Position numbers and translations under genes: made by a program. The notes beneath the pieces were generated by a model. It was not told where the DNA came from. It made no database searches and saw only the letters and a list, made by a program, of their open reading frames with translations. From Dipylidium caninum (taxonomy: Eukaryota; Platyhelminthes; Cestoda; Cyclophyllidea; Dipylidiidae): 64,000 bases of DNA. Positions 41,612 through 53,219 of this stretch are shown here, piece by piece. Each line of letters begins with the position of its first letter. The stretch's first letter is position 1. The stretch lies in assembly GCA_017562135.1 (NCBI GenBank), contig QEYB01000556.1, forward strand, positions 124,001 to 188,000, read 5' to 3'.

Positions 41612-41625
41612 GTATGTGTTCTCAG
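41612..41625 (+). promoter_or_regulatory. Candidate 3' splice (cis or trans) acceptor before MAK16
   Basis: TGTATGTGTTCTCAG ends 14 bases before the MAK16 start codon. It is a credible acceptor for a 5' UTR exon or a spliced leader. Confidence 0.4.
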
Positions 41626-41639
41626 CCATCGTCGGCGAC

Positions 41640-42425
41640 ATGAACTCGGACAATCTTACTTGGCAGCTTATAAGTAAATCGTTTTGTTCTTACATGGTTA
41701 AGACCAAAACAAGCAAATTCTGTCGCAACGAAAATAACGTCACTGGACTGTGCAATCGTCACTCTTGTCCCTTGGCAAATTCCCAGTACGCCACAATTAA
41801 GGAACGAGATGGTATTATTTACCTATTTGTGCGGGAGCCTGAACGTGTCCCTTACCCCGCAAAGCAATGGGAGCGTATCAAACTGAAAAAGAATGAAAAT
41901 CAAGCCATTGAACAGATTAATGAACACCTTCGCTATTGGGATAGGTGGATGAGGACTCGGGTAAAATTACGCTACTTTCGCACCCGGGAATACCTAAAGC
42001 ACATGCGTCGCTTGGCTCTTTCAAGGCAAAAGAAAATCGAGACTATTAACAAAAATGCAGAACGACGTGAACTCAGGCGCGAAGAAAAAGCTCTCCGTGT
42101 CGCAAAATTATCGAGAACAATTGAGAACGAATTACTCGAACGTCTTCGATCGGCTACATCTAAAGACATTTATAATGTAGACCAATTAGCTTTTGAAAGG
42201 GCGTTGGAAATCGAAGAGTTAGAAGAACCTGACGATGAAGAGGAAGAAATTGTCTACACTTCAGCTTCCGACTTGGAAGATGAGGAAGAGGAAGATATAG
42301 AAGATTTGGGTGTTGAAGAGGAGCCGGAGGTGATTACGGTAGAGTCGGGTCTTTCTCCGTCAAAGCGGCGAAAAGTGAGAATTGTATATAAGAAGGATGA
42401 AAATAACTTGAACTCAAATGAGTAA
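41640..42425 (+). CDS. MAK16: MAK16, 60S ribosomal subunit assembly factor
   Basis: MAK16 is a nucleolar factor in pre-60S particles, bound with RPF1 and needed for 27S pre-rRNA processing. The frame is a single exon of 261 residues. It shows the whole conserved N-terminal domain: MNSDNLTWQLISKSFCSYMV, KTSKFCRNENNVTGLCNRHS followed by CPLANSQYATIKE (the Cys positions may bind metal), then PYPAKQWERIKLKKN, AIEQINEHLRYWDRW and ERRELRREEKALRVAKL. The C-terminal third is acidic (runs of Asp/Glu), then a basic end SPSKRRKVRIVYKK likely serving as a nuclear signal. The start at 41,640 matches the family MxSD start; ten further in-frame codons upstream (MYVFSAIVGD) belong to the 5' UTR. Lack of introns contrasts with all other conserved genes here. 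Confidence 0.97.
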   Translation: MNSDNLTWQLISKSFCSYMVKTKTSKFCRNENNVTGLCNRHSCPLANSQYATIKERDGIIYLFVREPERVPYPAKQWERIKLKKNENQAIEQINEHLRYWDRWMRTRVKLRYFRTREYLKHMRRLALSRQKKIETINKNAERRELRREEKALRVAKLSRTIENELLERLRSATSKDIYNVDQLAFERALEIEELEEPDDEEEEIVYTSASDLEDEEEEDIEDLGVEEEPEVITVESGLSPSKRRKVRIVYKKDENNLNSNE

Positions 42426-43568
42426 ATGTTTTTTGTATTATCTCCTATATATTCTGCAATTTGAAGCTTTTGCTTGGGGATCTCCCCTCTTTCCTGCTTT
42501 TAGCTTAGCGTCAACTTTTTGAGACCGAATGTTTTAAATTTTACAGCGATGAGTGTTACTATTTCCAGGTGGTGAGGGCTGAGGCATGACTGCTTTGGTA
42601 GCGTCTTTTAATTCTTTGATCGGTTTTACTGGTATTAGTGGGACATAGCACAGTATCGCCACCTAACACAGACAACCAGATTAAGCGTTGGTCGCGTTTA
42701 TTTCAAACGTCGTTTTCTTTCTGGGAAGCAAATGGGAATGGCCTAACCAGATAAGCAGCTGAGAGCGGACTCGGATTCCGTGACCCAGAATGACCCTACA
42801 GCTAGCCCGTTACTGAACTCAGCAACAACGTCGAGGGCTTCGTCCAGGAACGTCCCGAAAACTACGACCACGACATCGCCTCAAATGGATTGACACAAGC
42901 CCATATTAGACATAAGTACTTGACGCTTAAATGACAAGAGCTAATAAGTAGCCACAGAAGGGCAAATACCACCGTTTAATGAACTAGAAAGGATAAATTT
43001 CATCGTAGTATGGAGCACAGTGGGAATTTACTTCTGTGCAATCGAAAGGACGGCCACGGTTAAGTCAGAAAGCGGTAGATTAGGAGTAGAGGACTGAAGC
43101 ATTTGTGAATCGGTTGTCCGATTAAGGAAGCGAAAAGCAGACAACAAAACGGAACAGGAATTGATGAGACAAATGTTGGAGAGACAACAAATCGCTAAAA
43201 AAAGTATTAATTTGTATGTACATATAAGTGGAGGAAGAGGAGCGACAAAGTAGCAGTAAACCAAAAGAGCAAAAACTGATTGTATTACGAAATTCCGCAT
43301 TTGAGGGAATACGAAGGACACCGCGACGGCCGACAAGCGAAGCAGCACAAATAGCCTGCGCATGTTGTGAATGCTGAAGAATAGAATGCGATGTAGGTTA
43401 CACCATCGAGGCCTGAGAGGGGAAGAGGATATGCTCCGCGGAAGCAAAATAAGCCGTAGGAGAGTATATGAGAACAGGGAAATCTAAGTTGGCGTATATT
43501 TGTTTAATAATTCCTAGAGAAATCAAAATGCTTAGCAAGGGGAGTGTAAGTGTTCCGATCTCTGTAAA
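42426..43568. other. 3' regions of convergent MAK16 and adducin genes
   Basis: About 1.1 kb between two convergent stop codons. A minus-strand open frame at 43,028-43,447 is hydrophobic and Leu/Phe-rich, as expected from reading T-rich UTR sequence, and is not supported as a gene. Confidence 0.5.
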
Positions 43569-46500
43569 TCACTCTTGAGACGCTTCACCGCCTTTCTCAT
43601 GCCCCACAGCACCGCCAGCGCCAGATATCTGGGATTGTGGCTCCTGTTGAATCCTCTTCTCCTTAGATCTCGTCTTACGAGCAAATGATGGAAGCTTGAA
43701 GCGGCGTTTCTTCTTCTGTTTTTTCTGTAAAAATTTGACAAATGATATAAAAACAAGTACTGTTTTTAGTGGATAAATAACAAACTGAACAGTAAAAGCA
43801 CATTGGTTACACATAAAATGACAAATTTCATCAAATTATAAACAATCAAACAAAAGTCTAATAATAGGGTTCAAACCGATGCATTAAAGGAGGGGAGGAA
43901 AACTACTTGCATTAAAATGGCAAAATTCTAAAGATCAAGTTGATATAAAAGCGAGCAAGATAAGTGGGTAAACTGTAAAATTCTTATTTTGCCAAAAAAC
44001 TGAAATACTGTTCGTTCCATGAAAATTATATATCCTGATTTTTTGCTTAAGAACGACTCACAGGGAATAGAAACCGAATATTTTCGTCTAACATCCAATG
44101 ATACCAATGTTAATTCTTATAAAAATGTGAAAAAGGATTTTTAAATGAAAGACCTGCATTGTGTATAAGCTGGTCATTTGGCAAGTTGAAAAGCAAGGTT
44201 AACACCTTCATTAAAATACATCTGGCCAAAAAGTGAGTAGAATGGCTTTATAAACCCCAAACCATGAATATGCACAGGAAAGTACATAATATTAAAAGAA
44301 TTTAACGTGTTATGCAAACCACTCGTATTCATAGGGACAGCGGTACAGGAACTATCGAATTGATTCTGTAAAGCTTGAAACTGCATAGAAACTACCGTGC
44401 AGTGCATATGTGGAAACTGATTTCAAAACTTAAAAAAAATAGGGACACATGATAAACAAACGTCTATTAACTCATATACGTCAAAATTAAAGTAGTTCCC
44501 CATACGACAAGTAACGATTCCTAAATTAATCGACTGTTAATCGGTGCTTAGACTATATTCTTTGTAGAAGAGAACAATGAAAATGACTTCTACCACATTT
44601 GAGAGCCTTCAGACAAACAAAAAAATATGAGAAAAGGTAAAAAAATCCAAAAGTACACATTAAACTGTTCTCATCTTGACCTCAATATCAAAGATGAGGT
44701 GATGTAGTCAAATAAGGCAATTGAGCGCCATTAATCTAAGACAATAGGGGACAAAAGTATCAGGGTATACCTCCCAGATGAAAATTACTCACATCGGTCG
44801 CATGTGAATCCTCAATTTCGCTAGCTTCAGATGTTGCCCCTCCCGCAGGTGTGGGGGGTGAGAGATTAGAACCTAAAGAGACGAAAAGACATGTGGAATT
44901 TGTATTGTCTACGACACTTCAGATACCCTGGGTGGAATGCCATAAAAATAATGCAAGCCACATTGGGGCTGTTTTTTTATTAGTGATTGTTGTTGCCATG
45001 AGATGTTGTATAGATAACTTACGCAGATTACAGGAATTAGGCATCCTGTAAACTACTGACAGGTCTGCAAACGACCATCCAGCAGCATAATTTAGCTGCC
45101 TAAATGAGAACCAATTAAACAAATTATTCTGTAAAGAATGAATATACACAAGTTCAACCACGAGAATTGAGAGTAATAAATCTACATACGGTACGGCAAA
45201 TAAAACATTTTGAGACTCAAATCTTCATAAGATACGGTTATGTTGGTACCTATTTTAAATATATACTCCTCGGGGAATAAAGGCAATAGAATTCACGAGA
45301 ATCCATTCATATTAAACTATCAAAAGGCAAATACCACTTCACGACAGGACTACTTGAGATACAAGGACTCTCATATTTGCACGAGTGTAATATGAAATAT
45401 TGATAAAATTGCAAAAAGTCTACGAAATTATAGTCTTCCCTAAAAGTTAGACAAGCATTTCACAAGACTATTTTGCTTATCAAACCCAAATTCAAAGTGA
45501 TTTTTGGTACCAAAATGCTGTGAAAAATTAGCAATGCACCGTCAGAAAACAAGCGATGTCAGAACTATTGGAAAAAAGTAGCAGCCCTAAAAGACAAGGC
45601 ACGGTTAAAGAGTGGCTAGTGACATCGAAATGCACCGACTAGTATAACTGCAGATGAGCGACCCCCAACTACCGCGATTTCAAACAATATGGCAGCCAAA
45701 AGCGCGAATGAATGCAGTCAAATAAGGAAGAAAAATTCAGACATGGCACGAATAATAAGTGGAAGCAAATCAATACCAATAGCATAGGTATTTTCATGCA
45801 TTGCGGAGTCACTGACAATCGCTGAACTTGCACAAACAGGAGCCGCGGCAGATTGAGCAAAGCCTGTCGAATGCGGAGAGGAAGGCAAATGGGCTGGACG
45901 AGATAACATCAGTAATAAAGCAAGTGTTGACGAAGCGACTTAATGCATGCCTTATAGAATCGGCGGTCTAGTTGCAATAGGAAGACGCCGTCTTAATGAA
46001 CTAGGTACACCAATTTAATAAAGTGAGATAACATGGAGTAAGGTCAAAAGCCAAGTGGTCTAAGTTAGTCTCATTGAAAAATTTGCTACGGCGAGACAAG
46101 GTTTGTGACATAATGGGCGTACCCACAACTTACTAGCTGTTTGAAAATTAATTTACAAGAAACTGAGTCAACATCCTAAGACAGTAAATAGTTAAGCATC
46201 AAAATTGGAGACAACTCCTCAATGCATGTAAGAATTTAAAAGTAGCAAAATCCAACAAATAATTGGCAAAAATTGTGCTGCAAGACAATAGAATCAGGAA
46301 AGCAAGCAGAGTTCAGAATCGCTTCTGGGCGTCGACAATGCCTATAAATGACCAAATGAAGAGCACGGGAAGAAGTGAACTGAGGCGTGCCAGGATTTAG
46401 GTCGCCGCATACGCTACCTGCCGAGTCGAGAGGACTCTTAACTTGTTCAGTTTCCCGTCGTCGCAGCCACTCAGCATAGAGCGCTGGGTTGCTCTTTATT

Positions 46501-49500
46501 TCAATTTCCTGCTTGTAAGCCTCTAACTCTTCGTCGGTCACCTGGCCGAAGGGATTCTGTTTGGTATAAACCCCCTGAAAATGAGAGATGGATATTTCTC
46601 ACAAAAGACTTAAAAATTTAGGCCAGTGCATCTGAATGACAGCTTACATCTAAAATAACTTCAACAATAACGGAAACAATGTTAGTTAATAAGTCAAAGG
46701 CAATCAAGACACTAGCTAGAAGAGGGAACCGGTGGGTTGATCGAAATTTTCCCGGTAAATAATGCTAAGCCTACAAATCGGGTTTAACAAACCGCTTAAA
46801 CCTGAAAGGAATTACAACTTTATTCAACTTCGTAAGTTGAAATAAATAGCTTTTAGAAACTAAATAAAATGACGTCGAGCCTAGTACGAAGGAGAAAAAG
46901 GAGATGAGGGTTCACCTCGTAAACGACAGCCGCATCACGGACGTCGCGCTGGAGAATGGCTTTGCTAGCAGCAGCCACGCTAGAATGGGAGGCCGGAAAG
47001 GAGGCTGAGACAGTGCCAGGACCGAGGGTTCTCAACAGAGCTTCGTCCCTGATACGACGCGCCTCATCCCATGTTAGGCCTTCTAACAGACGTGATTGCG
47101 GTCCCGCTGAGTTCGTATCCTTGTAGTATTTCTCACGAACCTAAGTAATCAGAAAAAAAGTACATATCTGACCTGGTGAATGCATCATTCCCGATTTTTA
47201 GAAATCACAGGTATATACAACTGCGTCAATCAATTTTTACGTGGATGTGTACAAAAATTGAGACAACTCTAACGCAAAAGCGGCCACATGGTGGTTAAAC
47301 CTTCGCCGCGCATTGTTATGTGATGTGTTAGCCAAAATTCGCGCGCAAACACAGGTTGCGGGCGTGGATGTAAATGTTGAAGTGGAGGTTGCCAGAACAG
47401 CAGTCAGTATTGATTGGCGTGCGCTTGCACGCGCGCAAACGCCGAGCGCGGCCGATTTCGTCGCGCACTGGCCCCGGAACGGTGGGCGAAGAAAAGGGGC
47501 AAAACAGTAAGTAATGTAGCAGCCGTCTAGCCAACACTTGAAGGCAGAGGAGAGAAGCGCTGCGGATACTCTAGCATGCTCCGACAATTAAAATAAGTTG
47601 CCTGTAAACGCTCAACAAAACTGTCATCAGATTAAGGTAAACAAAGACAAGATATTCAAGTTCATTAATTGCAACCAAATAAACAGAGTCAAACGCGTGA
47701 ATGACAAGGTACGACAAGGAACACAGAGGAGAACTGCCGAAAGGATCAAGTATGAAACAAAAAATATGATTAGAGTAATTAACACAATTACAAGCACATT
47801 AATTATAAATAAACAGACATGAAGGCGTTCAAAGTTCTCAAATTCTGCAAATACAAACGAATACAATACTCACCTTCTTCTGGTGTTCTCTAAGTTCTTT
47901 CGGGTCGTCACCTTGAGGAGCGAAACGGTTGAAGTTTATGCCACTGGAGGGGGTGTTGCTCTGAGCCCCCGTAGTGCCCAACGGGATGGCTGCGGGTGTG
48001 AGAGGATGGAATGGTGTAGGGGGGAGGTAGTCGACCACTTGAAATCTCCATTTGCAAAGTTGCCTCGCGACTGGACACCCAATGCGCCACGGGCTGACGG
48101 CCTGGCAGTGTTGATACCTCCTTCGTGTAGCTGTTAGGTGTGTTAAGCCATCGTCGATCCGACCACTGACGCCGAAGTGTTCTGCATCGCATAGATAGAC
48201 GCCAGGAGTAGATTAATCTTATGCTCAAAAGATTCAAAATTCATTGAGGATGAAGCTGATATTAAGTTACAATGGTTTCAGTACCAAAAAATTACCGCCT
48301 TTCTTAGATGTAATGATTTGCCAAAAAACTGCGTATGAGAAGGGGATGCACTACCAAACAGGAGTGTTTTCAGACAAGGCACGGACAAATAATGTTGAGG
48401 GTGGGATGTCATTAGGTAACAAGGAGCATAAGCGTTTTGCTCTTAGGTGTAAACCCAAAAATAACAAATAAAACATTTCGTATAAACATTAATTCGCCCA
48501 AAAAAATCGCCAAATATCTTTAAGATGTAACTTAAAGCACCGTAGCGAAAAATTTACAGTTTTGAGCAGCAATAAGACATCGTACCACAGAAAATCAAGA
48601 GATAAAATCATTCAAACTAAGGCAAAAAGGACTGTTCACTACACAACACCTCGTTAATAACCCAAAAAATTGATAGTAATGTGAAAAGAAGAGGGTGTAC
48701 TCACTGAGGTTGATGAGGTTCAGATTCGTCGCCGGAAAAGGCGCCGGTATCGTCGTAGTACTGGGCTATGGCAGTGGCAGTCGATGAGGTGAAGGGCGGG
48801 ACTTCAACGTCTTCATACCTTTTGCTTCCTGCGATGGCACCCGATCTATCCAATGTACGTCGAGAGAGTTGGGGGCTAAAGGCAGCATCCTAAAAAATAT
48901 TGAAAAGTGAAACTCGACTCAGGGTAGTATGCACAGCCGCATTTAATTAATAGAGTGTCTCCTATACATATATATGTTAAACATTTTATACATAATGCAT
49001 AATATACATTACATTAAATATACATTTCTCAGAGAAACCCGCAATGAGTAAATCACATTTGGAGGTTGAGATGGGGAACAACCGACCTGGCGGTAGAGAT
49101 GACCAGTCCGGTAACCAGCGTTATCGAGATGACGCATAAAGGCTTCAAACTCTAATTCACCGAGACGCCAAGGGCGTGAGGGAGCAGTTTGAGCGACCAA
49201 GGAAGAGTCGGAGAGGTATCCGGCGTCGGTACCATTATGGCGCGAAAATGAGAGAGTACGTGCATGAGCTAGGCGGATGGCTACCGCCGCCTCCGGGCCT
49301 GAAACGCCACCCAACTCCGTAGTACGCCACACCTCGTACGCCCTCTTTTGTACCTGCTGATCTGGTAGCACCAAATGGTCCACGCCAAGAGAAGCTAGGC
49401 GCAACTAAAATTTGGAGAATGGGATCGAGAAAATAGAATGTACACAAGATCCAGTGCATACTTAAACTACCCACTGATTTTTCGTGGAAAGCATAAATGT

Positions 49501-50978
49501 AGGCGAAATATGCCAATGACAAGTATACAATAAAGAAAACGAGCATTCAAACAGTAAAGCAAATCGCAAGTAGATATTGAGGGCTAATGCATAATTGTTC
49601 AAAAACTAAAGATTATAGTAGGATTACAATGACTGATATAAAAGATGAATGACTATAGTGAGCCTAGTTAAGTAAACTAAAGTGCTACCTGGGTCTCACA
49701 GGCAACTACGGCATTAGTAGCGTAATGCCAGGCCTCTTCGATAGTTTCACCGAGAGCTAGGAGACCCACGACAACGGACAAAGAGTATGTGCGTGTCCTG
49801 GGCGATCACCTTGCTCAAGGCGGCCCTTTCAGCACTCAAGTCAGCGGCGACCAGAGAGGAAGGAGCGGAACTTCCATTACCAGCACCCCCACCTGTCCCG
49901 ATCTCCGCGGTCGATTCATCCCGCAAAGGGCGCTGTGGAGTGTAGTAGGCAACTTCACCCAAAATAATTGCCTCCTGTGAGATCGGCAACAAACCCGTCT
50001 TCATGCAAGACACCTGAATGTACAAGTTAAGAGAAATAAAAAAGCATCGTGAATATTTACCTACAAATGGTTATCATAAACTCACGGCGATAGTCGCGGG
50101 CGTGCCCAAATGAATAATGCAACGGATGTCGGGACGGGTCGAATGGACAGCAGAATGAAATAACCAACCGGCCTGGTCGACAGCAAGAACAGTGGATCCA
50201 GGATCAAGCACGATACCTTGACTATCCACTTTGATCAGAGATGATGCAGTCACCTCATGATAAAGGAGTCCAAATGGGTTTATGAGAAAGTGCTCCTCAT
50301 TTCGGCTTAATCGGACGGTGGCGTGATTATATATACTAGTGTTCCAGCCAAAAAACTCAATCAAACGATAGACTGAGGCCAATTTACATCGATAGACACG
50401 CTCTCTACGAGAATACAGTCCAGTATCAGCACCACGTAAATCGTTAATAGGGATGATTCCGTTCTGGTGACCTTAGAAAAAACAAGATTCACAATGACAA
50501 TAAAGTCAAGACAAAGATAACTTAAATTACCAAACAGTACGAACTTTAAAACGATAACGGGTTCAGTAATAAAAAGTAATAGGTGCACCTCAGGTAAATA
50601 TTAGAAGTCTTACTTTTGGTAAATCCTCCCCCAGTCAGTGGACGCTTTCCAGGAATTGCCGAAAACAGATCAGCCAAGTGCTGCAGGGAGAGTAGGCTTG
50701 AATTCAATCCCGTTGACTCTTGTGACCGCGTGTAATTCTCTATAATTTCCTCTAACTCTTTGCGAAACGACTCTGAATTCAATATTATGGAAACACGACG
50801 GCGCTGAGACATCAAATTTAAGTCTTCTTTGATCTCAGCCGGTCTCATGAGCTGACGTCTATATTCAGGATCATCTGGATCTATATCTAAGTAGTTTCAA
50901 CATGGGTCAAATACCTATAGTGTTAATAAATTTATCGACATCCTCGACAAAGCCATTTTCAACTACTGCGCTGGCCAT
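43569..50978 (-). CDS. ADD: Adducin (membrane skeleton protein)
   Basis: Adducin caps actin ends and recruits spectrin to the membrane skeleton. Twelve exons in transcript order: 50978-50915, 50886-50614, 50471-50086, 50013-49689, 49404-49087, 48889-48705, 48181-48118, 47960-47874, 47140-46916, 46574-46418, 44872-44793, 43724-43569; about 772 residues. The N-terminal class II aldolase-like head shows MRPAEIKEDLNLMSQRRRVS, PINDLRGADTGLYS, FFGWNTSIYNHATVR, HFLINPFGLLYHEVTASSLI, MKTGLLPISQEAI, ALGETIEEAWHYATNAVVAC and EFEAFMRHLDNAGYRTGH. The neck has RRQWSDRRWLNTPNSYTKE, SAGPQSRLL and NPFGQVTDEELEAYKQEIE. The last exon encodes the MARCKS-related basic end KKQKKKRRFKLPSFARK, which in animals binds calmodulin and is a protein kinase C target. 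Exon 4 has one extra base at the GGG run (49,765-49,767). Intron 1 is only 28 bases. Confidence 0.96.
47290..47480. other. CpG-rich block within an adducin intron
   Basis: GC-rich, CpG-containing sequence (gcgcgcaaac, gcacgcgcgc) stands out within the A-rich (plus strand) intron between exons 46916-47140 and 47874-47960. Open frames on both strands have no motif. It could be an intronic regulatory element or an inserted fragment. Confidence 0.4.
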
Positions 50979-53181
50979 AGTATTCGCTGTCAAGTTATAA
51001 CTTAACGATAACGTCAGTTAGGAAAAACGTGAAAAACCGGGCCAGATCCCTTAGAATAATACAGAGCTGTAGACGAAAGTAAGCCCGCAGGTCGCGACCG
51101 CCATACGCCAAACAATCACCATTTAATTCACAAAAATAAACACCTATATGGTTAAACAACAATAACGTCTGTCTCATTTCGCTGATCTGTCATAGAGGTG
51201 TTTATTGGATTGATTAATTAATGGGGATTAATGATATGATTAAAGTTTGTTGAAAAAGGACAAAATTTGTCGCATTCTAATTGGATATAAACAAATTCAA
51301 CAATCATCATCTATTTCTCGTCGTTTTTTCTCTTGCGTATATGCAGACTAGAAAGGTTCATCTCTTACACACCCTGCCTCAACCATAATATTTGTAGGCG
51401 CTATTTGATGCTTTGCGGCCATACCAGCAAATGTGACAAACTAAGGGTCTGATATTGCGCATAAACAGTCTTTTAACCTTCTCAAGGCAATGACATTAAG
51501 CATAAAATCCAAGAGCATTGAGCGAACATCTTTCCCCAAGAACAATATAGTGAGATATTCCCGTATCCATAGTAGCCCGCATCTACTACTTAAGTAATTG
51601 TACATGGAGGCGAGGAGTGTAATCACACGCTAGTTTAGACAAATACGCGGATAATGTGTTACACGTCTCCATTTGAGCGCTTTACAGAATTATAGGTCAT
51701 TATTGCGAAGCCACTATAACACGTTGATTCAGTAGTAATGGCTTGTAGTAGCTTATACATGACCTTGTAAACCGCGCCGCTAAAAGTGTTAACATCAACA
51801 CCGAAGTGGTCGATCCAGACAAATTAAGGTGAACGGTAAGGTATTACAACCATTCGTTGCAAAGGTGTACCGTACCCTGTACAAGTGATCACAGTAACGA
51901 ATTAAAAACCAAGTTAGTGAAGTGATTTTATCCACAGGAGGCCGAATTCATGCTTAGTGGGGTTATAATGTGTTGTATATTTGTTCGGGCTGTACTTTTC
52001 GAAATTGATTTAGACGTTTTTAGTGTCTCGGCCTTAAAAGTTCATCTGAGCTTCCAATCCATCAAATTCACTTCGTACAAATGGACACCAGTCTCATTAC
52101 TCAAAGTTTTTCCATAGACATGTAATCTATAAGAGATAGCATCTCATCCATTTCGTGTCCCGAAAGCTGGCAAAGCTTGCCAAAGTGAATAATCTGAGTG
52201 GCGATTACTTTTCGATGAATTTTTGTAAAATGTGATGTATAAGAGGTGGCTTATGACATTATTTTAATGAATTGACCAATTTTTTTGGGGGTTGTAAACA
52301 CAATTACTTTCGGCTGATTTCGGTGCTACGAGAAGCCACCCGTTTAATTGGCAGTTAATGTCATTTGAAGCCTGACACCAAAAGTTTCCTCTGAATGAGC
52401 GCCATTGGTGCGCTTTCGCACTACACGCACTTTTTTGAAGGGCTGTTTTTACTGTCAAGCCAGAAAAAATGGGTTGTGCTCAACTTCGATTGGGTTCGCT
52501 TCCTCTGCCAATGTGACTCTAAGGAACTTCTTCCAAGTCGCAATAACTTATCATGAAAGTGGAGTTACCAAACTCTTCCAATGCGCATCGATACAGGTTG
52601 ATGTCAGACTCGAGCAGGCCGGAGACAAAAGTGTTGCCTTGTTACATTTCATCAGAACTGAGAAAAAAGAAGAAGTTTGCACCGAAATACAAGAATATCA
52701 TTGTCATTTTTTCATTACCTATGTTGAATGATAATTGGTTAATTTGCTGGAAGTAACATTACGCCTGTTTGACAAAATCCCCGCTTTTACGTTGATGGCC
52801 TCTAAACTTGACGGTAGACCTCGTTGCGACCAACTATCAAGGCGGATAATCAGCAATTTATTTATTTGGTTTCCCACAAAATAGGGGATATCGGCTTTTG
52901 TTACCTCAAAGCTGCGTCCTTACAAAATTTTGGAAGTGGACGACTTTGTCGAGGCTTAAATACTGTTATTCACTGCGACTTAATAATGGCAGTGAACTCG
53001 CATTTATCTTTTGTATGCAGGCTATGCACAAATGAGTGCGTCATTCAAGATTACAAACTACTCCTTTTACATAAGAATGCGCTAACTGCAAGTCTTCCAT
53101 CTCCCACTTTTCTTTACATCCTCAGAAAGTAACCCCAGTTAACTTAAGCCTCTTGATGGAAAGCCAACTCTTTGACTGCCA

Positions 53182-53219
53182 GGCTCCGCCGCCTCAACGC
53201 CTCAACGCCTCAACGCCTT
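53182..53219 (+). repeat. Short tandem repeat of an 8-9 base unit (gcctcaac)
   Basis: The unit gcctcaac(g) recurs about four times (gccgcctcaacgcctcaac, gcctcaacgccttc), directly followed by a CT/GC-rich block. A small minisatellite. Confidence 0.65.

Noticed and set aside
43028..43447. 139-codon Leu/Phe-rich minus-strand frame after adducin
   Set aside because: Sits in the T-rich 3' region between convergent genes; composition alone explains it.
47838..48237. Two adducin frames around 48.0 kb looked like a fourth frameshift
   Set aside because: An intron at 47,961-48,117 (donor GAG|GTATC, acceptor CTCAG) joins the two frames in phase, so no error is needed.
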